This document shows positions 17,248 to 27,068 of a stretch of 56,120 nucleotides of DNA, piece after piece. The stretch is taken from NCBI GenBank assembly GCA_946628065.1, contig CAMOWC010000009.1:1-56120 (forward strand), in the 5' to 3' direction. The translations under genes were made by a program, and so were the position numbers. The notes below the pieces were generated by a model that had not been told where the DNA came from, ran no database searches, and saw only the letters and a list, made by a program, of their open reading frames with translations. Numbering within the stretch: position 1 is the stretch's first letter; the number at the start of each line of letters is the position of its first letter. The stretch comes from an uncultured Clostridiaceae bacterium (GTDB taxonomy: Bacteria; Bacillota; Clostridia; TANB77; CAG-508).

Positions 17248-18366
17248 TCATTTTTCGACAAGTTTTTTTATTTCCTTATATATGTTCTCTTCAACATCTT
17301 TAACTTCAATGCTTCGCGCCTTTAATCCCATTTCTTCTTTTTTACCAGGAGTAAATAGAATATCTTCTATTTGGTTTTCTAATATATTTGCATTTAAATC
17401 TTTATCTAAAATAATTTTAGCAGCACCAGCATTTGCTAAGACTTTAGCATTATATTCTTGGTGATTTTCTGTTGCATATGGAAGAGGTATAAATATTCCA
17501 GGTTTACCAACCTTCGCAATTTCAGTTATCGTCATTGCTCCGCTTCGTGAAACCACTAAATCGCAACTATTAAGTACGTCTTCCATATTATATATGTATG
17601 GAACAATTTTTGTGTTTTTAATGTTCTGAATTGCTATCTTGTAATCCTCGAGCTCTTCTTTAATTAAATCATACTGACTCTGTCCTGCTGCCCAAATAAT
17701 CTGGTATTTTTCGTTTTTATGCTTCTTTATTATCTCTAGTATTGCACTATTAATGCTTTTTGCTCCCTGGCTACCACCAAAAACTAATACAACTGGTAAA
17801 TCGTCCCTTAATCCTATATCTTTTTTTATCTTATTTTTTTGATTTTCATTTAAATCAAGAAATTTTACTTTAGTAGGTGTCCCTGTGACAACAACTTTTT
17901 TTGCTCTTGGAAGTCTAGTCTTTGCATCTTTAAATCCAACAAAAATTTCATCAACTTTCTTTGATAAAAATTTAATTGATGCTCCCGGAAATGCGTTACT
18001 CTCATGTAGCACTGTAGGGACTTTTTTGCTTACTGCAGCTAAAAAAACTGGTACGCAAATGTATCCTCCAGTCCCTATTACAATGTCTGGTTTGAATTCT
18101 TCAATAATCTTTTTTGCATCAGTTTTGCTATTTATTGTTTTTATAATATCTTTCAGATTTTTTAATGTTATTTTTCTGTTAAACCCATATGCTTCTATTG
18201 TTTTTAGTTCATATCCAGCTCTTGGAACTAAATCATTTTCTAAGCCTTCTGTAGTGCCAATAAACACTATTTCGGAATTTTTTTCTTCTTGTTTTATTTT
18301 ATTTGCTATAGCAATTCCTGGATTAATATGTCCTCCAGTTCTTGCTGCTGCAACAATTACTTTCAT
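17248..18366 (-). CDS. murG: MurG, lipid II-forming GlcNAc transferase
   Basis: MurG adds GlcNAc to lipid I at the inner face of the membrane. The ATG at 18366 follows TAGGAGGAAAACAA. The N-terminus is MKVIVAAARTGGHINPG, where the usual GGTGGH is ARTGGH, a mild deviation. VLVFGGSQGAKSIN (about residue 190), DLVVSRSGAMTITE and PLPYATENHQEYNA (UDP-GlcNAc site) are canonical. Length is 372 residues. It is the last gene of the murE-mraY-ftsW-murG run. Confidence 0.95.
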   Translation of the reverse strand: MKVIVAAARTGGHINPGIAIANKIKQEEKNSEIVFIGTTEGLENDLVPRAGYELKTIEAYGFNRKITLKNLKDIIKTINSKTDAKKIIEEFKPDIVIGTGGYICVPVFLAAVSKKVPTVLHESNAFPGASIKFLSKKVDEIFVGFKDAKTRLPRAKKVVVTGTPTKVKFLDLNENQKNKIKKDIGLRDDLPVVLVFGGSQGAKSINSAILEIIKKHKNEKYQIIWAAGQSQYDLIKEELEDYKIAIQNIKNTKIVPYIYNMEDVLNSCDLVVSRSGAMTITEIAKVGKPGIFIPLPYATENHQEYNAKVLANAGAAKIILDKDLNANILENQIEDILFTPGKKEEMGLKARSIEVKDVEENIYKEIKKLVEK

Positions 18367-18406
18367 TTGTTTTCCTCCTAACAAATAGTCAAAACTACAA
18401 ACTTTT

Positions 18407-19598
18407 TTATGATTTACTTGTATTTCTTGAAATATTAAGCAATACTCCCACACTTGCTAAAAGAATCATTAGAGCAGTTCCTCCATAGCTGAAAAATGGT
18501 AATGGCATACCAGTTACAGGCATTGAGCTTGTAACAACAGCTATATTTATTATTACTTGTATTCCTATTAATGAAGTAATTCCAACTGCTAACAAACTAC
18601 CAAATGTATCTTGAGCTTTCATTGCAATTAAAATTCCTCTCCATATAAATATTCCAAATAATAATATTACTATTACGCATCCAACAAATCCAAGCTCCTC
18701 TGCTAATACTGAAAATATGAAGTCATTCTGCGGATATGGTAGATATAAATATTTTTGTTTGCTATTTCCTAAGCCACTTCCAAATAATCCACCTGAACCA
18801 ATTGCATATATGCTTTGGATTACTTGCCATCCATCTCCTGTTGGATCTGCCCATGGATTTAAAAATGATGTCAACCTATCAAATCTGAAGTTTCCTTTTC
18901 CAGTATATTTAGCCATAAGTACAAGTGCTCCAAGCCCAGCTCCTGCCGCTCCAACTCCAAGTGTGAGGAAGTCTCTAAGCCTTGTTCCTGCAATTAGCAT
19001 CATTATTGAAATTACAATTACTATTACAATTGATGCACTTAAGTGATCTTGGAATACTACTAATATAATAATTGGTGGTACTAACAAGAAAAGTGGCTTT
19101 AAGAAGCCCTTCCATGTAGTTTTTAATTCATTTTTGTGGTCTTCCAAATAAGCTGCAAAGAACACAATTAGTCCTATTTTTGCAAGCTCAGAAGGTTGGA
19201 ATGTTCCGAATTGGACCTAAATCAATCCATCTTTTTGCTCCATTGGCATCTGTACCCATTATAGGAACTAGTGCAAGTAGAACAAAAGAAGCTATATACG
19301 CAATTTTATATAATTGTTTATATTTATGATAATCAATAGTTGAAATAAAGAACATCATTGCTAATCCTATAGCAGCTGATAATGCTTGCCTTGATACATA
19401 TTTATAGCTGTTCCCGGACTCTGCAAGCGCAGCTGGTGATGATGCTGATAGTACCATTATAATTCCAAGAGCCAATAATAGTAATACAGTTATGCAAAGT
19501 GTAAAATCTAATGGCTTGAATTTCTTAGTCGGTGTAGCATTTTTCTTTATTTCTTTATTAGAAGCTCTGCTTACTTTTGCAACTCTATTTGTCGTCAT
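18407..19598 (-). CDS. ftsW: FtsW/SpoVE lipid II polymerase, with one CGG recoding site
   Basis: This is a SEDS-family peptidoglycan polymerase of division or sporulation, with about ten membrane helices. The plain frame stops after IDLGPIRN. Dropping the C of CGG at 19208 gives IDLGPIGTFQPSELAK, the conserved QPSE loop, and joins the rest of the protein. That rest contains the SGLGNSKQKYLYLP and FFSYGGTALM motifs. The joined product is 396 residues, normal for FtsW. The start is ATG at 19598 with AAAGGAAAA upstream. Without recoding the cell would lack its only visible SEDS gene here, so the recoded reading is favoured. Confidence 0.9.
19205..19208 (-). other. CGGA recoding site 2 (ftsW)
   Basis: ATT then C-GGA. 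Omitting C19208 restores GPIGTFQPSE. Confidence 0.88.
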
Positions 19599-19617
19599 GC
19601 TATCAATTTTTCCTTTC

Positions 19618-20601
19618 CTAAATTGAATATAAACCTATAACGCATACAATTAAAGTAATAACGCAAAATATGGAAACTATTTTGTTTTCTTTCCATCCTG
19701 ACAGTTCAAAGTGGTGATGGAGTGGTGCCATTTTTAATACTCTTTTTCCTGTTGTTTTAAATGAAATAACCTGTGCCATTACAGAAAGTGTCTCTATTAC
19801 TGGCACTAAAGCTATTATAATAAGCAGCAATGGCATCTTTAGGTAAATTGCAATTGCTGAAATTGCCCCGCCTAGCATCAATGATCCTAAATCTCCCATA
19901 AACACTTTTGCTTTATGTAGATTAAATATTAAAAATCCTAAGCAACTGCCTACACAAATACTGCCAAATATAACTATTTCTTTTACATCAAGAACAATTC
20001 CTATTATTGTTAATGTCGTCAAAATAATCGAACTTACACTTGTTGCAAGTCCATCTATTCCGTCTGTTAGATTAACTGCATTGGTTGTTCCGAGCATTAC
20101 TAAAATAACAAATGGTATATATATTACAACAGGTAGAATAATTTCTGTATTAGCAAATGGAATAATAATACCTGTTCCTAAATTAAGTATTTTTGTTATA
20201 TATATTGCAAATCCAGTTGCTATTATTAACTGTCCTAGCATTTTTAGTACAGGGCTTAGGCCTTTCGTATTTTTTAATATTATTTTTTTAAAATCGTCTA
20301 TAAAACCGACCAGCCCAAATCCCACTGTTACAACAACGAGTGGTATTATTCTCTGTGCAATTTCAGGTTCTTTGCCTTTATAATATAAATATCCTCCTAT
20401 ACTACATATAATAATGCTTATAATCATTATTATTCCACCCATTGTAGGGGTTCCTTGCTTTTTAATATGTGATTGAGGCCCATCGTCTCTTTCATTCTGT
20501 CCAACTTTTAATTTCTTTAAAATTGGAATAATTATAAACGACAATATAACACTTGCTACAAATGATAATAATAAAATCTTAATTTGAAAATCCATATTCA
20601 T
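19618..20601 (-). CDS. mraY: MraY, phospho-MurNAc-pentapeptide translocase
   Basis: MraY makes lipid I at the membrane. Multi-pass helices, the TPTMGGI motif, GFIDDFKK, the NLTDGIDGLA loop, KVFMGDLGSLMLGG and APLHHHFEL are all present. At 327 residues it is of normal size. It lies between murE and ftsW. The ATG follows AAAGGGAGCAAATT. No murF or murD lies in this half-cluster. Confidence 0.97.
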   Translation of the reverse strand: MNMDFQIKILLLSFVASVILSFIIIPILKKLKVGQNERDDGPQSHIKKQGTPTMGGIIMIISIIICSIGGYLYYKGKEPEIAQRIIPLVVVTVGFGLVGFIDDFKKIILKNTKGLSPVLKMLGQLIIATGFAIYITKILNLGTGIIIPFANTEIILPVVIYIPFVILVMLGTTNAVNLTDGIDGLATSVSSIILTTLTIIGIVLDVKEIVIFGSICVGSCLGFLIFNLHKAKVFMGDLGSLMLGGAISAIAIYLKMPLLLIIIALVPVIETLSVMAQVISFKTTGKRVLKMAPLHHHFELSGWKENKIVSIFCVITLIVCVIGLYSI

Positions 20602-20655
20602 AATTTGCTCCCTTTTTTTGCTTTCACTGATGTTTTCCTATATCCTAAGGTCGTT

Positions 20656-22128
20656 TTATTTCATATTCTTAATGATTTCTTTTATAATTGTCCTTTCATC
20701 AAATGGAAATTTTTCACCATTTATTTCTTGATATGTTTCATGCCCTTTCCCTGCTAAAACAATTATGTCTCTTTTATTTGCCATTTCAATTGCACTTTTT
20801 ATTGCTTGTTTTCTGTCTACTATTACTTCATACTTTCCGTTTGTTTTCTTCATTCCTTCTTCTATTTGGTTCACTATTGTCTCAGGTTTTTCCGTTCGTG
20901 GGTTATCAGATGTAATTATCGTATAGTCTGCAACTGTACCAGATATTTCTCCCATTATTGGACGTTTCCCAGGGTCTCGGTCTCCACCACAGCCGAATAC
21001 AGAAATAACTCTTCCTTGAGTATAGCTTTTTACTGCTTTTAAAATACTGCTTAGGCTTTCTGGCGAATGAGCATAGTCTATCATTATTGTTAACCCTTTT
21101 TTATTCGGTACCAGCTCACTTCTACCAGGTACTCTAACATCTTCTAATGCAAGTTTAATATTTTCAGGCGAGACTCCCATTTTTTTTGCAACGGAAATAG
21201 CTGCAAGCGAATTGTAAACACTAAATCTTCCAGGTATACTTGTTTTTACTCTTTCATTTTTTTCTCCAAGTTTTACTCTAAAATCAACATATGAATTTGT
21301 AACTGTAACATCCTTTGCAAGTAAATCTGCTGGATTATCTATTCCATATGTTTGTATATCACTTTGTGGAAATAACTTTTTAACTTTTATTACCTGTAAA
21401 TCATCTGAATTTATAAATCCAGTTTTGCACATTTTAAATAATTTTAATTTAGATTCAAAATAATCTTGCATATTAGGATGTTCTTTTTCACTAATATGAT
21501 CTTCAGTAAAGTTTGTAAACACAGCAATGTCAAAATTGCATCCAGTAACTCTGTCAAGTTTTAAACTTTGAGATGAAACTTCCATTATAACTGCGTCAAC
21601 ATTTTCCTTAACCATTTGAGCGAAAATTCTTTGCAGTTCTAAACTGTCTGGCGTAGTTCTGTCACTTTCTCCCAAACATTTATCTCCTATATATTTTGCA
21701 ATAGTTCCAATTAATCCTACCTTTTGCCCTTGTTGTTCTAGTATTTTCTTTATCATAAATGTAGTAGTTGTCTTTCCTTTTGTTCCTGTAATTCCTATTA
21801 GTTTAAAATTCTTAGATGGATTATCATAAAAATTACATGCAATAATAGCTAGTGCATATCTTGTATTTGGTGCCATTATAATTGTTATATCATTTGGAAC
21901 ATTTAAGCTTTTTACATCTGTTCCCTCTTCAATAACAACACAGATTGCACCATTTTCTATTGCTTTATCTATAAATTTATGTCCATCAGAACTAAATCCT
22001 TTTATTGCAACAAACATAAAGCCACTCTCAACTTTTCGCGAATCACTTTCTATCCCTTTTATATCAATGTCAAGGTTTCCCTTGGCCTTTAAATTTACAA
22101 TTCCAGCTAGAACTTTCTTAAGCTCCAT
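20656..22128 (-). CDS. murE: MurE, UDP-MurNAc-dipeptide ligase
   Basis: MurE adds the third amino acid of the stem peptide. The ATP site is GITGTKGKTTTTFMI (about residues 110-124). VMEVSSQSLKLDR, ITSDNPRTEKPE and AGKGHETYQ are typical. The DNPR motif is the mark of meso-diaminopimelate-adding enzymes. Length is 490 residues. It is the first gene of the right-to-left run murE-mraY-ftsW-murG and starts after GGAGGTACCTTT. Confidence 0.96.
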   Translation of the reverse strand: MELKKVLAGIVNLKAKGNLDIDIKGIESDSRKVESGFMFVAIKGFSSDGHKFIDKAIENGAICVVIEEGTDVKSLNVPNDITIIMAPNTRYALAIIACNFYDNPSKNFKLIGITGTKGKTTTTFMIKKILEQQGQKVGLIGTIAKYIGDKCLGESDRTTPDSLELQRIFAQMVKENVDAVIMEVSSQSLKLDRVTGCNFDIAVFTNFTEDHISEKEHPNMQDYFESKLKLFKMCKTGFINSDDLQVIKVKKLFPQSDIQTYGIDNPADLLAKDVTVTNSYVDFRVKLGEKNERVKTSIPGRFSVYNSLAAISVAKKMGVSPENIKLALEDVRVPGRSELVPNKKGLTIMIDYAHSPESLSSILKAVKSYTQGRVISVFGCGGDRDPGKRPIMGEISGTVADYTIITSDNPRTEKPETIVNQIEEGMKKTNGKYEVIVDRKQAIKSAIEMANKRDIIVLAGKGHETYQEINGEKFPFDERTIIKEIIKNMK

Positions 22129-22301
22129 AAAGGTACCTCCTAATATAATTTTACGAGCTTATTATATAATTAAATTTAGTATTTGTATATAGTTTTTTAA
22201 ATAAATTTATTACATTATATTCATATTTTTTTATTATATAAATGACTAGACTTTTTTTAAATTATAATATATAATTTTTTTCAAGTGGAGGTATAAAGTT
22301 A

Positions 22302-23111
22302 ATGAACGAAGCAGAAAAAAAATCACTTTATGACTCTATTCAAGCAGAAGAAAAATCTAAAAATACAATATTAGCTTTGATGCAAAAATTTGCCGAATCT
22401 AATGAATCTGTAAGTTTAGATCAAGTAAATGATGTTAGAGTTTTTTTGGAAAATTTAATTGCATCTCTTAATTTAACTAATCAAAATATTGAAATTTTAA
22501 ATAAATTGTTAAGAGATATTGAAAATATTAAAATTGATTTTGTTGCACAAGAAACGGATCAACCGGTTGCAGAAAGAAAAGATTATTATTCAACTCCATC
22601 ACATAAAGAAGAAGTTCCTGTATTTCATGAGGATAAAAGTTATATCGACAAAATAGTTGAAGAACCTAAAGAGGAAGCTTCATCTTCTGGTTATGTTGAA
22701 AACACTTTAATTGTGTCTGAATTAAAAGGTAAGGTTTTTCTACCATATAAAAAGGTTGAAATTGATAAATATTTAGAGTACAACCCATATAATTCAGTAG
22801 AAAATATTATTAAAGAAAAATATACATTGCCAATAACTAGATTTAAAAATCCATTTATTGCAAGATTTAGAGAGGCTTTTAAACTTATACGAAATAAAGA
22901 AAAGGGATCTATAAAAGAAGCTTTTGATTTGGGATTAGAGCTTATGTTTAATTATAATTTGCATCCAGCAATTATAACAGCATGTAAGAATTTAGATGAA
23001 CTTGATATTTATCTAGATTACTTAGAAAGTGGCGAAACTCGAAAATTTGATATATTCAAGATACTATTTGAGATGGCGCCTACTGTTGTTAAATCAAAAC
23101 ATGAATTTTAA
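22302..23111 (+). CDS. Hypothetical protein, plus strand
   Basis: I do not recognise this 269-residue acidic protein. The first 75 residues look helical and coiled-coil-like (KNTILALMQKFAES, LNKLLRDIENIK). A disordered Glu/Ser-rich linker (about 80-125) follows. The C-terminal half has ELKGKVFLPYKKVEIDKYLE and a helical end. It is one of few plus-strand genes. GGAGGT precedes the ATG and a perfect terminator follows it. Confidence 0.75.
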   Translation: MNEAEKKSLYDSIQAEEKSKNTILALMQKFAESNESVSLDQVNDVRVFLENLIASLNLTNQNIEILNKLLRDIENIKIDFVAQETDQPVAERKDYYSTPSHKEEVPVFHEDKSYIDKIVEEPKEEASSSGYVENTLIVSELKGKVFLPYKKVEIDKYLEYNPYNSVENIIKEKYTLPITRFKNPFIARFREAFKLIRNKEKGSIKEAFDLGLELMFNYNLHPAIITACKNLDELDIYLDYLESGETRKFDIFKILFEMAPTVVKSKHEF

Positions 23112-23146
23112 AAAAAGTGAACCGACACAGACGGTTCACTTTTTTT
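23110..23146 (+). terminator. Terminator of the plus-strand hypothetical gene
   Basis: A 15-bp stem (23110-23124 with 23132-23146) around ACACAGA ends in seven T. It contains the GACGGTTC word shared with the intergenic repeats. Confidence 0.9.
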
Positions 23147-23197
23147 AATAGAATAATTTTGAAGCTTTTAGAACCATCCCTATCGTTTCAACATAAA

Positions 23198-23225
23198 AAG
23201 GAAAGTGGATAATCCCACTTTCCTT
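23198..23225 (-). terminator. Terminator of the surface-protein operon
   Basis: AAGGAAAGTGG (23198-23208) pairs with CCACTTTCCTT (23215-23225), followed by TTTTTAT on the minus strand. Confidence 0.9.
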
Positions 23226-23231
23226 AAAAAT

Positions 23232-25931
23232 TTATTGATAACAGCGAGTATAATATATATCGCTACCAATTGTTTCTGTGCCATTAACTTCTGTTGCACC
23301 TGTTTCTGTATCTGAAACCGTTCCGCTTATTGCAGCTGTTTTACCTTTAACTATTCCATCATAGAATTTTAAAGTTCCTGGAGTTTCTATACCATTTGTC
23401 TTTCCTTGTATTACTGGTGATGTATTGCCTATGGTTCCATCTTTTTCTCCAAGCTCTATTTTTCCCGCCGCTTTAGTTGTTATTGCGGGTCCTGCTGTTG
23501 AAGTTACAGTTCCTCCCAAAATTTTAACTGTTCCTGCATCAGTTTGTATTACTCCTCTATTTACGCCTTGGTATGATCCAGCATTATTAGCACTTATTGT
23601 TGAATTACCAGAAATTATCAATGTTCCTGAGTAAAGATAAATTGCTTGTTTCGTATTATTAGTTCCTTCTCCTGTATGTGTAACTGATGCATTTTCTATA
23701 ATTATAGTTCCCGTAGCAGTATTAATAGCTGATTGTCTTGAACTAGCATTAATAATTCCGTTTTTTATTTTAATTGATCCTAAGTTTTCAATTACTGATG
23801 GTCTAGTTGAGTTATCGTTCATACTTTTTGCATTCTTAGTTCCATTATTATATAATTTATGTCCATCTAAATCTAATACAATATTTTTATCTGGTGCTAC
23901 ATAAACCGCTTCTAATGTATCTTTTAGTAATGTTATTGTTGTTTCAGTATTATCTGTTGGTACATCATCTATTGCTTCTTGTAACGTTGCATATAAAGTT
24001 TGCCCAATTATTGCTGCAGCATTGTCTGTCCATTGTGCATAATATGTTGCTGTACCTGTAACTAGTTGTGAATTATTAATTCTTGTTCCTCCTGTTGCTG
24101 CTGTATACCATCCTGTAAAGTTATAGGCTGTTCTAGTTGGTGTTGGTAGAGTTCCAACAGTATTTCCAGCTTCTAATGTTTTACTTGCCATACCTGTTTG
24201 TTGATCTATTGTCCATCCAGTTGTTACAGGAATAGTTCCGTCACGTGGATCTAATGTTACTGTTGCAATTATTGGATCCCAATGTGCAAAATATGTTACA
24301 TCATCATTTATGACTTGACTTGTTGTAATTTGAGTTCCATTTGTTGGATCTGTAAACCATCCAACAAATGTGTTGTATTGTTTTGTTGCAGTTGGCAATG
24401 TTCCAATTGTAGCTCCTATGTTTACTTCTCTTTCATCTTCAGATGAAGTTCCACCCTCTCCAGCATTAAAAATTACCAAGGCTTTTACTTTTGTCCAATG
24501 TGCATAATATGTATCATTTGCTGAAGCCACTGTTGCGTTTGTAACTTGTGTTCCACCTGTTGGATCTGTAAACCATCCGTCAAAACGGTAGCATTCTTTA
24601 GTTGGATCTTGTGGCATATTCGTTCCTATAGCTGTATTAGGTTCAACATATACAATAGTTTGTGCTGGAGTTCCTCCATTTGCGTCAAACACTAGCCTTA
24701 CACTTGTTGTTTCCAAATATGCTGTCTCATATGTATCCCCATCAATCACTTCTGATGAATGAGTAATGGCACAATGATCTTCTATTCCCGATATTCTATC
24801 TTCATTATTAAATGCATGTGTTACACCTTTTACAATACCATCATAGAATTCTACAGTTGATGTTGTCGTATTTACTCCATAGGTAGCTCCCTGGATTACA
24901 GGTGATGTTGCATCTATATTTCCACCTTCTTCTCCTATAATAAGAGTTCCTCTGTTGTTTACACCTGGTTGATTTTGTGAGGTAATTGTTCCACCAGTTA
25001 TAATTACAGTTCCTGTATTGTCGTTCTCAATCGCACCTTTTGTAGTTGTATTTGTTGAAATTATAGTTCCACCTGAAATTGTTATCGTTCCAGCATTTCT
25101 GCCACTTGGCTTAGCATTTTGTACAGCAGGTCTATCTGGTGCACTTGAACTTAAATATGCAGTTCCTGTTATTTCTAACGTACCACCACTATTATAAATT
25201 GCTTGTCTTTCTCCTATTGCTATAATATTTCCACTTCTTACAACTAAGCTTCCTGTATGGTTATTGTCCACTGCTCCATGAGCTGCGCTTGATTCTATCT
25301 TTCCATTTGCATTGCCTATTATTTCAAGTGTTCCGTTATTTGAAATAATATTAATATCTGTTCCTGTTGCATTTTTTATTGTGTAGTTTTGAAGATTAAA
25401 TATTATGTTTTTTCCGTCTGCAATCTCTAATGCATCTGAAATCACAACATTTTTTAATAGCTTAATTGTATGCTGACCACTATTAGCTGTTACAGCACTT
25501 ATTGCTTCTGCTACTGTTGAATATTTTTTATCTCCCACTACTTCTGCTTCGTATAGTTCGTCTCCCCATTGTGCGTATAAATCTATTATAGTACCATCAG
25601 TTTGTGACAAATTATTAACCTCTTGTTCATCTGTATATGTTGTTCCACTTCCATCAATTTCTGTAGACCAGTTTAAGAAACTTAAAGATCCATTACTAAA
25701 TGAATTTGCAGTTAAATTTTGTGCAGTTCCATAAGTAAATGATTGATCTAAATAATTATCTGCGCCATCATTGTTGGGATGAAAACGGACAGTATATGCA
25801 GGTTTTCTAATGTTTAACGTGACATTTGTATTTAAGTTTTCTGTATATTTACCTAAAGAACCACTCATCATAGCAAGTATAATTACAGCCAAAATGCCTA
25901 TTACTAGCCACTTAGCATTTTTTTTATACAT
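23232..25931 (-). CDS. Secreted InlB-repeat surface protein with SipW-type signal peptide
   Basis: The 899-residue protein begins with a Lys-rich N-terminus, one hydrophobic helix and then SGSLGKYTENLNTNVTLNI. That is the pattern of proteins cut by SipW-type signal peptidases. Several InlB B-repeats follow (FHPNNDG...LYAQW, then DANGGTP...YYAHW, NAGEGGT...YFAHW, TGWYTAATGGTR...YYAQW). Two Gly/Ser/Thr-rich beta-helix-like regions lie around residues 150-390 and 640-880. They have near-repeating FYDGIVKG and GNTSPVIQG segments. There is no LPxTG anchor. It is the last gene of the SipW/TasA-like operon and is probably displayed on, or attached to, fibres. Confidence 0.82.
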   Translation of the reverse strand: MYKKNAKWLVIGILAVIILAMMSGSLGKYTENLNTNVTLNIRKPAYTVRFHPNNDGADNYLDQSFTYGTAQNLTANSFSNGSLSFLNWSTEIDGSGTTYTDEQEVNNLSQTDGTIIDLYAQWGDELYEAEVVGDKKYSTVAEAISAVTANSGQHTIKLLKNVVISDALEIADGKNIIFNLQNYTIKNATGTDINIISNNGTLEIIGNANGKIESSAAHGAVDNNHTGSLVVRSGNIIAIGERQAIYNSGGTLEITGTAYLSSSAPDRPAVQNAKPSGRNAGTITISGGTIISTNTTTKGAIENDNTGTVIITGGTITSQNQPGVNNRGTLIIGEEGGNIDATSPVIQGATYGVNTTTSTVEFYDGIVKGVTHAFNNEDRISGIEDHCAITHSSEVIDGDTYETAYLETTSVRLVFDANGGTPAQTIVYVEPNTAIGTNMPQDPTKECYRFDGWFTDPTGGTQVTNATVASANDTYYAHWTKVKALVIFNAGEGGTSSEDEREVNIGATIGTLPTATKQYNTFVGWFTDPTNGTQITTSQVINDDVTYFAHWDPIIATVTLDPRDGTIPVTTGWTIDQQTGMASKTLEAGNTVGTLPTPTRTAYNFTGWYTAATGGTRINNSQLVTGTATYYAQWTDNAAAIIGQTLYATLQEAIDDVPTDNTETTITLLKDTLEAVYVAPDKNIVLDLDGHKLYNNGTKNAKSMNDNSTRPSVIENLGSIKIKNGIINASSRQSAINTATGTIIIENASVTHTGEGTNNTKQAIYLYSGTLIISGNSTISANNAGSYQGVNRGVIQTDAGTVKILGGTVTSTAGPAITTKAAGKIELGEKDGTIGNTSPVIQGKTNGIETPGTLKFYDGIVKGKTAAISGTVSDTETGATEVNGTETIGSDIYYTRCYQ

Positions 25932-25953
25932 TACGTGTTCCCTCCTTCTTCAT

Positions 25954-26451
25954 TTAATCTTTTTGAGTAAACACAACTTGTATATTTATCTCGTTATTTG
26001 CTGCATTAGCCTCTAATGGTGCACTGAATGTTAGTGTGTGTTCATTATATGGAGTAGTAGTTCCAACATCAAATGAGCCCGCATTTGTAAATGTAACTGT
26101 GTTGAGTGTTGGTGTTTTTTCTGTTCCATGGTCAATTGAAACTTTTATATCATTAGGGACATTAGTTACTACTATTGAATAGCTATTAGATACTTCAGAG
26201 TTGCTATTTACTCTTACAGTATATTCAACAGATGATGCATTTTCAGGACCGGTAACGATATTTAGTATGTTGTTTGCGGTTACTGGCGTTATAGATACAT
26301 CCCATTTTGCAACACTGGCTGTTTGGTTACCATTTGCTACTGTCATATATTTAGACTTTGCATCATTTGTATTTGATAATGTAAGTAAAATAAGACATAT
26401 TAATAAAAATACAGCAAAACTAGTATATCTATATGCGCTTTTAATTTTCAT
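25954..26451 (-). CDS. TasA/camelysin-like small secreted protein
   Basis: A 165-residue protein has one N-terminal hydrophobic helix followed by SNTNDAKSKYMTVANGNQTA and then VAKWDVSI. This is the usual start of TasA/camelysin-type SipW clients. The rest is beta-rich with few charges, and cysteine-free apart from one Cys in the leader helix. It is probably a fibre subunit or minor fibre component. It sits directly after the second SipW-like peptidase gene. Confidence 0.75.
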   Translation of the reverse strand: MKIKSAYRYTSFAVFLLICLILLTLSNTNDAKSKYMTVANGNQTASVAKWDVSITPVTANNILNIVTGPENASSVEYTVRVNSNSEVSNSYSIVVTNVPNDIKVSIDHGTEKTPTLNTVTFTNAGSFDVGTTTPYNEHTLTFSAPLEANAANNEINIQVVFTQKD

Positions 26452-26467
26452 TATTGCCTCACTCTCC

Positions 26468-27064
26468 TTAATTTTTTTCTTCCTCGTATTTCAACCTTTT
26501 AACTTTTCTTCTGTTCTTTATACGATTAACTTTACTTGCATGAGAAAAATAGATATATGCCATAAGGGCAATAACAATTAATGTAACCTTGCCTTGTAAT
26601 AACTGTGAAACTCTGCCTAAGAATGGGATCCTTCCTATTACCTTTCCTTCTACTAATGCAAAGTCTATGCTCTCAGCATCTTCTACATTATTGCTATCAC
26701 CCTTTGTTTTGTATGTTTTTTTGTTTTCTATTTCTTCAATTGCTATAATTCTGTGTGTTATTATGCTTTGCCCATGTCTAAAAGATATAACGTCTTGCTC
26801 TTTTATTTCATCCTCTTTTGTCTCTTTTACTATAACAATATCTCCTATTTTGAATTCTGGCTCCATACTGCCTGAAATAATTGTATATGTTTTTATTCCC
26901 ATAAAACTTGGTGTTTTATTTGGATTTGTTATGGCTTGTGCAATTAAAGATATATTGTATATTAGCAGTGGCGTTAACAGTATATAAATAATTATTGATA
27001 TAGTTTTTCTTATCGTCTGAGCTTTACTCTTTCTGTTTTTTATTGCCTCCTCTGTATATAGCAT
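26468..27064 (-). CDS. SipW-like signal peptidase I (second copy)
   Basis: The 198-residue protein is an ER/SipW-type signal peptidase that uses a Ser-His pair in place of Ser-Lys. ISGSMEPEFKIGDIVIVK holds the catalytic Ser, and SIITHRIIAIE holds the His. There are N- and C-terminal membrane helices. It processes TasA-like substrates, and two lie next to it. The ATG follows GGAGC. It is paralogous to the protein at 28717-29325. Confidence 0.88.
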   Translation of the reverse strand: MLYTEEAIKNRKSKAQTIRKTISIIIYILLTPLLIYNISLIAQAITNPNKTPSFMGIKTYTIISGSMEPEFKIGDIVIVKETKEDEIKEQDVISFRHGQSIITHRIIAIEEIENKKTYKTKGDSNNVEDAESIDFALVEGKVIGRIPFLGRVSQLLQGKVTLIVIALMAYIYFSHASKVNRIKNRRKVKRLKYEEEKN

Positions 27065-27068
27065 TTTT